A DNA stretch of 64,000 nucleotides from Mesostigma viride (taxonomy: Eukaryota; Streptophyta; Mesostigmatophyceae; Mesostigmatales; Mesostigmataceae), in NCBI GenBank assembly GCA_009746045.1, contig RPFO01000595.1, positions 741,510-805,509 on the forward strand, written 5' to 3'. Under the pieces are notes generated by a model. That model worked only from the letters and a program-made list of their open reading frames with translations, ran no database searches and was not told where the DNA came from. Numbering within the stretch: position 1 is the first letter of the stretch; the number at the start of each line of letters is the position of its first letter. Below are positions 20,201 through 29,092 of this stretch, piece by piece. A program made the position numbers and the translations under genes.

Positions 20201-22941
20201 GGTGGCCGGCGCCCAGCCTCATAATTATTTAGTAAATCTACCAATGCGGACGGTGTACGTCGTAGGGGTTGAATAGACACCAGTAATCATGCTTCCTTTG
20301 AGCGTTATTATAACCTTTGCCATTGAAAAACAATGACAACCTTGTGCCACTGTCTCCACCGATGTTTCCATCATCGAGCGCCCCCGCGGTCGACCCCCTT
20401 CACGGCCCTGCCTGCCCTGCAGGTGGGCGAGAAGCTCCCCCCCATCCACCTGATGCAGGTGCTTCCCGAAGAGCTTCTCAAGCGGGCGCCCTTTGCGCCA
20501 TTGAAGTCCAAGCAGCTGCGCCCATCCTTCTTCGACGCGCCCGCCGCCGACTGCTACGTGAAGCGGGTCATGCCTACCGAGCCCATGGTCATTGCCTTCA
20601 TGTACGTTGGCGGCGCCAAAGTGCTGCGCCGCAGCCCCACATATGGCCAGGCGGTCGCCATGGTCGTGGAGTTTGTGCAGGGCGTGATGTCCCGCTACGA
20701 CGCGTACGAGGTCGAGGAAAAAGATGGCAATTTCCTGCTAGCGTTCTGGTCCCCTGTCCAGGCGGTCCGGTTCGCCGAGGCGGTCCAGCGCGAGGCGATG
20801 GCGTTAGATTGGCCAAAGAAGCTGCTGGAGCAAGAGCTGGCCGCCGAGGTGGTGACACATGGCGAGGATGCGGATGGCAGCACAAAGACGGAAATTGTTG
20901 TCTTCAGGTTAGTGGAATTGCTCCCCTGGTCTTCCTCCTGCTGATCTCCTATCTTATGAGAGAGCTCCCCTACTCCGATCTCCTACCTCGCAAGAGCTCT
21001 CCTAATCGCGATCACCCACCTTTTGAATGCTCCCTTAATCTGAATCTCCTACCTTACCAGAGCTCCCCGCATCTCGACCTGTCCTACCATACGAGAGCTC
21101 CCTGCATCTCGACCTCTCCTACCTCACCAGAGCTGCCCGCAACTCGACCTCTCCTACCTTACCAGAGCTCCCCGCATCTTGACCTTTCCTTCCTTACCAG
21201 AGCTCCCGCATCTTGATCTCGGCCCCTTGTCCCCTACGCCCCAGGCCTGCTCGTCCCAGCCCCCATTTCTCTTCCCATCCCCGCTTGTAAAGTATTCTTG
21301 ATTTTAAATGCGAATGGGGTTGAATTCATGTGCCAACTTTTTCCTTCAAGAAAATAAAACGACTCATTTCTGGGCATTGGATATTGATGCTCATGTGGTG
21401 TTTTGCATGCTCCCTCTCTCGCAGGGGCCTGCGCTACCAGATCGGCCTCTGCATGGGTGTTCCCAGCGATTGTCATGCCCACCGTGCCACCGGGCGCGCC
21501 GCCTACTGTGGGCCGGTCGTGAACAGGGCGGCGCGTATTGCTGCCACGGCCGCGCATGGCCAAACGCTGGCGAATGATGTACTGTTTGAGGCGGCAAAGG
21601 GAGATGCCGTCGAGCTGACGTTTACCGAGTTGGGCCAGTTTGACCTCAAGGTAGGGCAACGCTGTTACCGCCACGCATAGTATTGTCACATCCTTACTGA
21701 GTTGGGCAAGTTTGACCTCAAGGGAGGGCAAGCGCCATCACCCCCATGACCGAACTAGCCAGCCTGTTGGCCCCTTAAGTATTCCTCTAGTGCTACGACC
21801 ACACCTACTACCGCAGTGTTCCCCATAATTGGCAACGTTGACCTCCTTTTCTGTAGCTTTACTCAGAATTCAATATTTGCTGTGGCGGTTACATGCTAGG
21901 TTTAGGGACTTCGTTAGAAGCATAGGCTCTCTTTTGGCTTTTCTTTGTTAGGTACGTTATTTGTATCATACTGGTGGCATGCTAGCAATGTTTCTAGTTC
22001 TATACTAGCAATGTTACTTCCGGTGCAGTGCCAGCTTGTGCGTCGGATGAACGTGTCACACTAGGCACTCCTGAGGCACTGCGGCCGCTATTCCTGCTGT
22101 ATTAGCCGCACATGAAGAGTGTATGGCCTGTTTTCCCTGTTCTTGTCCTACCCCCTACCCCCTTTCCCCCCCCCCGACTCTAGCGTAAATGGATATAGTT
22201 TTTTTTTCCATGTCCAGTCGTCAAGATGTGGCCCCCACCAACAGCTCCCCACTTTCGTAACCAGCCCCCTCCCTGTCACACCATCTCTTCCCCTCCATCT
22301 ATTCCCTTCGCCCCATTCCCAACGGCTGTCTCCGACCTCTTTCCATGCATCCCAAACAAGCCGTCCCCAGTCCAGCCGCCGCACAGAAAGTTGAAAAGAA
22401 GAGCCCCCCCTCTCCCCTCCTGCGCCATGCTGCCTGTGCCCTTGCCTTCCCACAACAATCCACCCTCCACTCCCCGCAGGGTGTCAAGCAGCCGATGCAC
22501 CTCTACCAGGTCTCCTCCCCCGCGCTGAGTGCGCGCCTCTTCCCCCGCACGCTCAAGCTTGCAAAGGTGACAATCGACGGCATCACGGACGCCGCCACGA
22601 CCACATCTGGGGATGAGAGCCGCCGGTCCCTGGTCACCAGCATGTCAGGAACCTCCGCGTCCATCATGACGTCGGCCAGCATCGTGGACATCGATGGGTT
22701 GATGAGCCCCGAGGCGATGCCCCCTTCTAAGCAGGCCGACGGCAGCCCCGTCAGGGGCGGGTTGCTGCGCACCAAGAGCCGCCGCATCAGCTTCAGCACG
22801 CGCTCGCCGCGAGTGGCAGAGATCGAGGCGCAGGTGAAGGCGGAGTGTGCGGAGATGTCGTTCGAGGAGCTGCTCGCGCTGGTGGTGAGGCAGCGCGCGG
22901 AGATGCGTGCGATGCGGCCCTTCTCCATGGGGCGGGGGTGA
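6418..22941 (+). CDS. Receptor-type class III nucleotide cyclase with twin catalytic lobes (13 exons)
   Basis: Exon model: 6418-6660, 7293-7373, 8368-9036, 10570-10808, 11349-11399, 11568-12168, 13358-13645, 15732-16437, 17191-17339, 18627-19139, 20423-20907, 21425-21650, 22480-22941. All junctions are GT-AG, phases agree throughout, and the product has about 1570 residues. Order: signal peptide (1-22), type-1 periplasmic-binding domain (about 30-330), unrecognised extracellular part (332-800), EGF-like cysteines (813-885), membrane segment (903-928), cyclase lobe 1 (about 975-1200), cyclase lobe 2 (about 1230-1430), Ser-rich basic tail. Lobe 1 has TDIEGS (Asp985) and EGDSF (Asp1028), the metal sites. 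Lobe 2 lacks these but has VNRAAR (Asn1375, Arg1379). I infer an extracellular-ligand receptor making a cyclic nucleotide in the cytosol; ATP versus GTP use is unclear. The final stop overlaps a GTGAGC donor-like site, so more exons are possible. Confidence 0.8.
7293..7373 (+). CDS. Receptor cyclase exon 2
   Basis: Twenty-seven codons between a CAG acceptor and a GTGGGA donor, phase 0 at both ends. The product IKDAVDWIQGAIEGG followed by SGIITTF matches the helix-strand preceding the hinge of type-1 periplasmic-binding proteins, which fills the gap between exons 1 and 3. Confidence 0.7.
8368..9036 (+). CDS. Receptor cyclase exon 3
   Basis: The 223 codons hold most of the binding domain: GIPVYLVGGAD, a second lobe, and the DFDYYTQGYLAVAL stretch typical of sugar/rhizopine-binding-like domains. 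Acceptor CAG at 8365-8367, donor GTACGT at 9037, phase 0. Confidence 0.8.
9046..9345. repeat. Minisatellite in intron 3, about 57-bp unit
   Basis: About five copies of a unit containing GATGTATGATGCATGTTGTA and ATGGTATGGTGGGGG, beginning just after the exon 3 donor. Reading frames through it are repeat artefacts. Confidence 0.85.
10152..10392. repeat. Minisatellite in intron 3, about 60-bp unit
   Basis: Four copies of a pyrimidine-rich unit containing CCAACCCTGTCCCATCCCC and CCTGTCCCTACCACAAA. It lies just before the decayed copy of the exon 4 acceptor. Confidence 0.85.
10570..10808 (+). CDS. Receptor cyclase exon 4
   Basis: About 80 residues with a second CPCF motif. Acceptor GCGCAG, donor GTGCGT, phase 2 out. 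No known domain recognised; extracellular by position. Confidence 0.65.
10925..11296. repeat. (GGGC)n followed by (GT)n in intron 4
   Basis: About 310 bp of GGGC/GGC repeats, then about 55 bp of GT. The Arg/Gly/Ala-rich open frames across it are artefacts. The G-rich strand is the sense strand and could fold into G-quadruplexes in the pre-mRNA. Confidence 0.9.
11349..11399 (+). CDS. Receptor cyclase exon 5 (51 nt)
   Basis: Micro-exon reading PGWMTSQDLASYLDKEG. The phase-2 join from exon 4 and the phase-2 join to exon 6 both keep the frame. The acceptor is TTCTTAG and the donor GTTGTG is weak, so the boundaries are less certain. Confidence 0.55.
11568..12168 (+). CDS. Receptor cyclase exon 6
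   Basis: About 200 extracellular residues starting QVPFFVDYGSLTKEY, with a Gly/Asn/Asp-rich low-complexity loop near 11785-11860. It ends at CAG followed by donor GTGAGC, phase 0. No named domain is recognised. Confidence 0.75.
12169..13357 (+). other. Intron 6
   Basis: No coding content. On the minus strand at 12340-12470 there is a tRNA-like stretch with a B-box-type GTTCGAATCC, perhaps a tRNA-derived SINE. A long polypyrimidine tract precedes exon 7. Confidence 0.5.
13358..13645 (+). CDS. Receptor cyclase exon 7
   Basis: Ninety-six codons, predicted helical (FLRALRDRLASDL, RTLEELVALNS), phase 0 at both ends, with a polypyrimidine tract before the acceptor and donor GTGGGT. Confidence 0.75.
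13870..13985. repeat. AT-rich simple sequence in intron 7
   Basis: Repeated ATA/GTA motifs such as TAGTAGTATA, with no gene. The rest of intron 7 (13646-15731) is non-coding apart from the repeats listed separately. Confidence 0.6.
14672..14835. repeat. Tandem repeat in intron 7, about 55-bp unit
   Basis: Three copies of a unit with CCTCGATTAGACATCAAG, TTGTTATTCC and CACCCTTGATG. Each contains its own inverted pair (CATCAAG and CTTGATG). Confidence 0.8.
15732..16437 (+). CDS. Receptor cyclase exon 8 (EGF-like and membrane segment)
   Basis: Carries the EGF-like cysteines (CSGKGTC and, further on, CVCFDGYEGAFC), several N-glycosylation-type NxT/S sites, the membrane helix LQVALVAVLSTTLGVMLVAG and the stop-transfer RRRAAKN. 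This fixes the topology: everything before is outside and everything after is cytosolic. Donor GTGCGT, phase 1. Confidence 0.85.
17191..17339 (+). CDS. Receptor cyclase exon 9 (start of cyclase lobe 1)
   Basis: Phase 1 in: the split codon restores Asp. Encodes VLATDIEGSTSLWEWDP, the first metal-binding motif of a class III cyclase. Donor GTGAGT at 17340. Confidence 0.85.
17340..18626 (+). other. Intron 9
   Basis: Non-coding. The first part is AT-rich; the second part (18280-18480) is a run of CTTTGTATTCCT-like repeats. A decayed exon 10 start lies near 18511-18544. Confidence 0.5.
18627..19139 (+). CDS. Receptor cyclase exon 10 (lobe 1 core)
   Basis: Encodes HGYESDTEGDSFTMVF, with the second metal-binding Asp, and continues through LRVRMGIHVGLP. 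At the position of the usual Asn/Arg pair it reads EVMEMTKAIE, so lobe 1 lacks those residues. Confidence 0.85.
19140..20422 (+). other. Intron 10
   Basis: Non-coding. It holds decayed copies of the exon 10 end, a short CCCTAA-rich stretch near 19573-19610, ACTCATATGGG repeats near 19660-19740, and TTTGTTTG-rich repeats at 19900-20130. Confidence 0.5.
20423..20907 (+). CDS. Receptor cyclase exon 11 (end of lobe 1, start of lobe 2)
   Basis: VGEKLPPIHLMQVLPEELL closes lobe 1. Lobe 2 then starts with MVIAFMYVGGA, where Met replaces the first metal Asp. KDGNFLLAF follows, where Gly replaces the second. Ends in phase 2 at donor GTTAGT. Confidence 0.85.
20940..21225. repeat. Tandem repeat in intron 11, about 35-bp unit
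   Basis: About eight diverged copies of a unit resembling CTCCTACCTTACCAGAGCTC followed by CCCGCATCTCGAC, filling most of intron 11. Confidence 0.8.
21425..21650 (+). CDS. Receptor cyclase exon 12 (lobe 2 catalytic Asn/Arg)
   Basis: Encodes LRYQIGLCMGVP and TGRAAYCGPVVNRAARI, with the conserved Asn and Arg four residues apart. Ends FTELGQFDLK at donor GTAGGG, phase 0. Confidence 0.85.
22480..22941 (+). CDS. Receptor cyclase exon 13 (C terminus)
   Basis: GVKQPMHLYQV completes lobe 2. A Ser/Thr-rich tail follows, with the basophilic kinase-type site KSRRIS, a likely short coiled coil near the end, and a TGA at 22939-22941. That TGA lies inside GGGTGAGC, which could also act as a splice donor. 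Confidence 0.75.
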   Translation, partial: GVKQPMHLYQVSSPALSARLFPRTLKLAKVTIDGITDAATTTSGDESRRSLVTSMSGTSASIMTSASIVDIDGLMSPEAMPPSKQADGSPVRGGLLRTKSRRISFSTRSPRVAEIEAQVKAECAEMSFEELLALVVRQRAEMRAMRPFSMGRG

Positions 22942-25229
22942 GCGACCTTTTTTTATAAGGCGCGAGTGAGGGGCCTGCTCCATTGTAAGAAGAGGGGGGA
23001 AGGGTTGGTGATACGGCGCAGGTGAGCGACCTTCCATGGAGGAGGGGGTTAAGGCGCCTTGTAAACGAGGCGCGGATGAGGGGTAATGCATTGGGGGGGG
23101 GGCAAAGGGCGCTCTCGTGTCCGAAAAGCCTCGTTTCCAGGGGGGCCGGGGAGGGGCCTGCTCAATCGTGTGGGGAGGAGGGGAAGACAGGGGGTCATGG
23201 AATGCGGGAGAGGGCCGCCCCTTGGGTCAAGAATTGGGTCGCATACGTGCGATGTGCCATGATGCTACAAGCACGGGTAAAGGGCCCTTTCTTTCATGTG
23301 TTCAGAGAGCCCCTTTTCCATGGACCTCTTATATGGGCGCGGGTGAGTGGCCTTCTCCCTTGGCCAGGGGGATAGTCCGGTGATCCTTGGTTGTGGCTGA
23401 GGGGCCCTCCATGAGGCGCGTGGCAGGGGCTTCTCCCTTGTGGGGTCCCCTCTACTTACCCCTACCTGCTGTACGGCTTCGATGGGGTCATCCCGCGTAC
23501 CCCAAGGATGCTGCCTAGAAGGTTGGAGCTTGCCCCATGGATGCTATCTATAGCCTTGTTGCCTTGCAAGGCAACAAGTTTGTAGTGCTTGTATTCCAGT
23601 TTCTAGACCCCTCGTCTCGATCTCCGACGTTTATACGCAGCACGCAAGGATTGCGGATGCACAGTGTGCGCGTGCAGGACGCAGCGATCGCGGATGCACA
23701 GTGTGCGCATGCGGTACGCGTCTCGGCAGGGCCGGCCTCTGTTTCCGCGTCAGAGCTGCCCGTATTGGAGGTTGCTCAAAGTCCCTGCAGGGATGGTGTG
23801 ATGCGAGCGCTTGGAAGAGCCTTGGCAGCCACATGATCTCGCCGCGGTGATGTCGCCATTGCAACGCCAATGGCGTTGCTAACGTGGTCGGTCCGCAACT
23901 GCGTCATGCGGAAAGGAGTTTCACGTCTAGGTGGCCCACACCAAGGCATGAAACCAATGCCTTGGTGGGTACTGTCAGCCTCATGTGCCCCACAGAGCGC
24001 GGGAGGCTGGGAGTACCCTGATGGTCCTCTCTGGCCACGGACGCTGCTAACACGAACATATCTTTCAACAACTGGGTTATAAATTCAGTCCAAACTTCTC
24101 GCCAATGGGAAAGGAGAACACAGTTCGGGCAGGCATATGCTTTTGGAGACTGTCTTTGGGGCACATCGTGCGTGCCTGCGTATTGTACGTTGATGTTGTT
24201 GTGCTTTGTGGTAGGCAGGTGTGTCGTGCGGCCTCAGGGGTGTGGGTGGCAAGATACGTTTGTCGCTTTGTTTTGCCTGACAGAAGACGACTGCGCAAGT
24301 GATTTGAGGGCACGCACGAGTAATAATTGCTGTCTATTGCGCCAAGCTCTTTCGAATACTGAGTTCAGGTAAATTGCCAGTATCTAGTCCTTGTGCTGGC
24401 TAGGGCTGATGTGGCACAGGCCCATGCATCTTGCTGTCATGACATCATGAGGGTGCATCTTGTCATGCCTGGGCAATACACGGTGCTGATGTATTATGGG
24501 TAGGAATTTGTTTTTTGGGGGTGCTGCTGTTATTGGGTGTATATTATTTTCCTTTTGCTCGGGGTGCGCCTTCTGGCATGTGGCTTCAGGGTACATCGAG
24601 TGGCCACGGAGCACCTGTTTTTCAGTTGCTGCATGCACGCAAGCACGAGCGCTTGCGTGGCTTTACTGGCTGGTTTCGCTGCAAGGTCACTGAGTCATGC
24701 GCCATGAGAACGGCTGTCTTCCTGTCTTATGCATGCTGCCGCAGAGCGTTTACTATCCTGGCGGGCAGGCGCCTGCAAAAAGTTTATGTGTGTGCTTCTG
24801 CCAACTCTCTGCTCATAGTAGTTATAGTCCTGCGCACTGCGTACTAAAATAAATTTTGTTAGCTACCCTTCTAATATTTTTTTCGATTGCTTAGCAAGAT
24901 GCTGAAATACCTGTCTGTTGTGCATTGCAGAATCGAATATTACTGTCATTAACTAGAATTCATGGGTTACTTTACGAAGAGTGTAAAAGTACTAATAGTT
25001 CGGTTCTCCATTTGAGAAATTTGCTATGTTCTTGTGGCGTATTTCCGTGATCTGTCTCTTATTTGGAGGGAAATCACCTGCACGGATTGCCTGCAGGCAG
25101 TCATTAAAACTAGGCCATAACCCATGTGTCGGTGCATGGGGTGCCCCACACATATCCACGCGGTAATCTCGCCACAGCGTGATTTGGTCAGGGCGGGGAG
25201 TTGAAGCTAGATAGCTGGGTTCTTTGCAT
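22942..25229. other. Region downstream of the receptor gene, no gene recognised
   Basis: Starts with G-rich sequence holding copies of GGCGCxGGTGAGxGxCC, then ordinary non-coding sequence. A short tandem pair with GCGGATGCACAGTGTGCGC lies at about 23650-23715. No exon with convincing splice sites was found. Confidence 0.4.
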
Positions 25230-25606
25230 TTCAGGTATTCCTCCCAGTCCCGGCTGCTCGGCGCCCCCCCACCGCCGGCCTCTGCCGCTTGGCCCTCTGG
25301 CGGCCGCGCGCCTGGCGCCTGCGGGCGTCCCTGCGCCGCCCACACCACCTGCCGCTGAGCAGGACTACGCATACCCGGCCCTGACGGAACCCCTGGCCGA
25401 CCCCAACGAGCTACCGCTGTTCACCGAGCTCGAGCTGAGCACCGCTGCCAAGCAACTCCGCTTCTACGCCGCCGTTGGACCTGACCAGCTCCCCGCCCCG
25501 GTGATTAAGCTGACGGCGCTCACGGGGTTCCTGCTTGACGTCTGCAACCGGATCCTGCTTGCCGACGCGCCGCCGAATCCTGAGTGGCAGCACAGCTGCC
25601 GTATTA
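25230..25606 (+). pseudogene. LINE fragment A, part 1 (plus strand)
   Basis: Encodes the linker between endonuclease and reverse transcriptase and the start of the RT domain (VIKLTALTGFLLDVCNRILL), close to the same segment of the antisense LINE at 25607-28761. It stops abruptly at GCCGTATTA and resumes at 28762, being split by that insertion. Confidence 0.75.
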
Positions 25607-28600
25607 ATTAATTAATAGACACGTGACTGCGTCACGTGAGCATAAGTCCTCCGTGAGAGGGGAACATGGGATGGAATGGATGGTGTAAGCTATCGAGGTC
25701 CTAGTTACAGGGGTGTGGGCACCGCGGCCCCAATCGCTATGAATGCCATACTTGGTCACACGCGGAGCCCCCACAGGCTTGGGGGTGGTCTCCTTCATCA
25801 CTACTTGCCATCTATCCTTGCGCACCATTTGCCTCCGTATTACAGACAAACCAGGAGGCTGCCCGGGTGTGAGCCCGTCACGTCTAGTGTAGCACATGTC
25901 CATGCCGAGTCTATCACGAAAAGTCCACGGGTGGCGGCCCTGCCGCGCGCGGCCGGGGAAACGCCAGGTGAGGACATATCGCCCAGGCTGGGCGGGCTTG
26001 GTGCCAGCTAGTCTATCTGATGTATCTACCTGATCTGTGCGGGCCAGGTGCCCGGCTAGGCCCAGGCGCCTGTGCCTAATAATGTGGGAAACATAGGGCA
26101 AATCAGCGTACAAATCCTCATTACTAATGTGCAAACCAAAGGGGATGTTGCGCAGCATCTTGGTGACGGCGCCGTCGAGTTGTTGCTCCAGCTTCTGCGT
26201 CAGTGTCCAGGTCTCGGCGCCGTAGGTCAGGATCGTCAGAATGATGACCTTGAAGAGGTCACGCTTGACGATCCGGGGTAGGGCGGGGTTGCTCCACCAG
26301 CGGCGGTGGTCATGGAGGTGCGCCCACGCCATGCCGATCCGTGTCGTCATGTCGTCCTCGCAGTCGGGAATTAGCCAACTGCCGAGCAGCTTGAAGCGGC
26401 CTGAAGGAGGGTAGTTGACCTCGGCATCGTCTACGAGGCGGAGCGTGGGTGGGGGCCCTGCCATGCCGAGGGCCAGGGCCTCCGTTTTGGGGCTGATGTC
26501 TAGACCAACCGCCCGAGCCTCGAGCGCTAGGCAGTCCAGCCAAAGTTGGGCAGACTCCGGCTTCTCGATGAGCGTGATGTCGTCGGCATATAAATGAGAT
26601 CAGCTAGTAAATTCTGCTTGTTTGTCGGCCCCCCTTCTCCAAGCACGTTCGTGCATGATCGCTAGGCCAGGGGCACGGCCTGCAATGCTAGCAAAGCGAG
26701 CACGTGCCTGGCGCATAACATAATCCACTACAATAATAAACAGGTACGGCGACAGGACGCAACCCTGCCAGACGCCGGTCTGCAGTGGGCATGGCGGGGT
26801 AATGCCGTGTTGAGTGCGCACCGAAATGGTCGACCCCTCATACAGCGTGCGGATGACGGTAATCAGGGGAGTGGGGACGCGAGCGTGAGCAAGTACAGAC
26901 AGTCCATAGAGCGTCCCAGAGTACAGAATCAAAAGCCTTGATGAAGTCGACGAAGATCAGGATGGCGGGAAACTCACCAGGTTGCAGGAGAGCGATTTCC
27001 TCGAAGAAGGGACGCGCGATGAAGATGGCCATGACGGTGTTGCGCCCAGGACGGAAGCCCATTTGACTTTCCCCAAGGTGACAGTCGAGAGCAGAACGAA
27101 GGCGGTTGAGGATCATGCGCATGAACAACTTGAGTGCGGCACTCTGGATGCAGACTCCTCTGTAGTTGGCGGGGGCGTCAGGGGAACCTTTGTTTTTGTA
27201 CAGCATAATACGGTAGCTGTGCTGCCACTCAGGAATCGGCGGCGCGTCGGCAAGCAGGATCCGGTTGCAGACGTCAAGCAGGAACCCCGTGAGCGCCGTC
27301 AGCTTAATCACCGGGGCTGGGAGCTGGTCAGGTCCAAAGGCGGCGTAGAAGCGGAGTTGCTTGGCGGCGGTGCTCAGCTCGAGCTCGGTGAACGGCGGTA
27401 GCTCGTTGGGGTCGGCCAGGGGTTCCGTCAGGGCTGGGTACCTACGTGTAGTCAGACTGTGCTCAGCGGCGGGCGGCGTGGGCGGCGCAGGGACGTCCGC
27501 AGGCGCTACTGCCAGGCGTGCGGCCGCCAGAGGGCCAAGCGGCGGAGGCGGCGGGGGGCCGGCGCCGAGCAGCCGGGACTGGGAGGAATACCACTGGTCG
27601 AGCTGCTGCTGCGGTTAGCCAGAGAGCGTCCACGGCGCCGTCTGCGCGCCGCCGGCGGGCCGTTGGGCGTGACGCAGGCGGGTCCAGGCGTACTTGCCGT
27701 GCTGGTCCTTGAGGTGGGCGAAGTACTCGCGGACATGAAGGTCCTCCTGCTCCTTGGTCGCCTGCCAGATGGCCGAGTGGTAATCGGCTTTGAGGCGAGC
27801 GTAGCGGGCGGGGTCGCTGTTGTCGCGCAGGGCTCAGTGCCGGGCCTGGATGACGGCGGGGAGCCGGTGCAGGCTGGTGAAGCGGGGCGGGCGGCGGGGG
27901 GGCAGCAGGGCCCCGGCCGCGGGCAGCTTGTCAGCGAGGTGCCCAAGGGCCGATGCCGGACCGGCAGCGAACAGCTGGGCGTGGCTGGCCGGGATGTCCA
28001 GCGCGTCGACGAACGCCTCTTCTGCCGAGCGCTTGTGGGCGCGTTTTTCAGGGAAGTCCTCCAGAGCGTCGTCAGATTTCTCAAGCAACTGAAGTGTGCG
28101 CAAATCAGGTGGTGCCACGTGCTTACGGAAGGGCGAGGGGAATCGCAGGCGGATGCGGGCGGTGACGATGCGATGATCAGAGCGCACCAGGGGGATCACA
28201 TGCGAGCGAGCAGCTAGTACAGATCCTTGATGACGCTTGCGCATTACAACATAGTCGATGCAGCGTTCACTGTTCAGTGCCAGTTGGCAATGACAGTGTG
28301 ACAGTGTGACCAAAGCATCTGGACTATGTGGAAAGCGGGTGTTGGCAGTGACCAAATCGCATGTCGTAAGCAAATCAGCAAATTAAGTTCAGTGTTGGCA
28401 TTGGAGACCGTACCGTTAGGGGCGTGCTGACATCCGCCAGTACCCGGTGGTAGCGTGGCGTTGGCGTCCAGCAGCAGAGCGAGGTAGTTGCGACCAGGGA
28501 TGCCGTTCGCCAGGTTCTCCAGCGCAGCAAAGAAGTCCTTGCGATCTTGTTCTGGGTGGCCTGAGTGGGGTGCGTAACCGACGCCCACAGTCAGGGCGTA

Positions 28601-28761
28601 GGTCGAGTGGCCCTCCATCATCGGAATGAAAAGTGGCCACAAGGAGCCTAGCGTTGACCAGCTGGGGTTCGCCCATGTGGCGTACGGCGAGCGGAGAGCA
28701 GAGGAGACCGACACCCCCGTTCCCGGTGCCGTCACCGCCTCCGTATGTAGTAGAACCGCCA
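25607..28761 (-). mobile_element. Non-LTR retrotransposon (LINE), degenerate, inserted in LINE A
   Basis: Read leftwards: an APE-type endonuclease region (about 28740-28090, ending SDHRIVTARI), a proline/arginine-rich linker, the RT domain (27311-26590) with NYRGV, FRPGRNT, DFIKAFDSV, GCVLSP and YADD motifs, then a C-terminal region to about 25610. Several frameshifts and stops break it, so it is a pseudogene copy. It ends in (TTAA)n after a CACGTGAC hairpin. It is flanked by GCCGTATTA at both ends (25598-25606 and 28762-28770), a 9-bp target duplication. Confidence 0.85.
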
Positions 28762-29092
28762 GCCGTATTATGCTGCATGTACAAAAACAAAGGTTCCCCT
28801 GATAACCCTGCCAACTACCGCGGAGTCTGCATCCAGAGCAGTCTCTAGTTGTTCATGTGCATGATCCTCAAACGCCTTCGTTCTGGTCTCGACCGTCACC
28901 TTGGGAAGAGTCAAATGGGCGTTCGTCCTGGGCGCAACACCATCATGGCCATGTTCGTCGCGCGCCGCCTCTTCGAGGAAATCGCTCTCCGGCCTGCAAC
29001 CTGGTGAGCTTCCCGCCATCCTGATCATCATTGTCGACTTCATCAAGGCTTATGATTCTGTCCTCTGGGCCGCTCTACACTAATTTAATTAA
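28762..29092 (+). pseudogene. LINE fragment A, part 2 (plus strand)
   Basis: Continues LINE fragment A across the insertion: YKNKGSPDNPANYRGVCIQS, then MGVRPGRNTIMAMFVARRLF and VDFIKAYDSVLWAAL in shifted frames. It has internal stops and ends near 29081, followed by AT-rich TTAATTAA where the next DNA element has inserted. Confidence 0.75.

Noticed and set aside
20317-21216. Long alternative frame overlapping exon 11 and the following repeat
   Set aside because: Runs through the splice donor into the 35-bp intron repeat; the other frame has the cyclase motifs.
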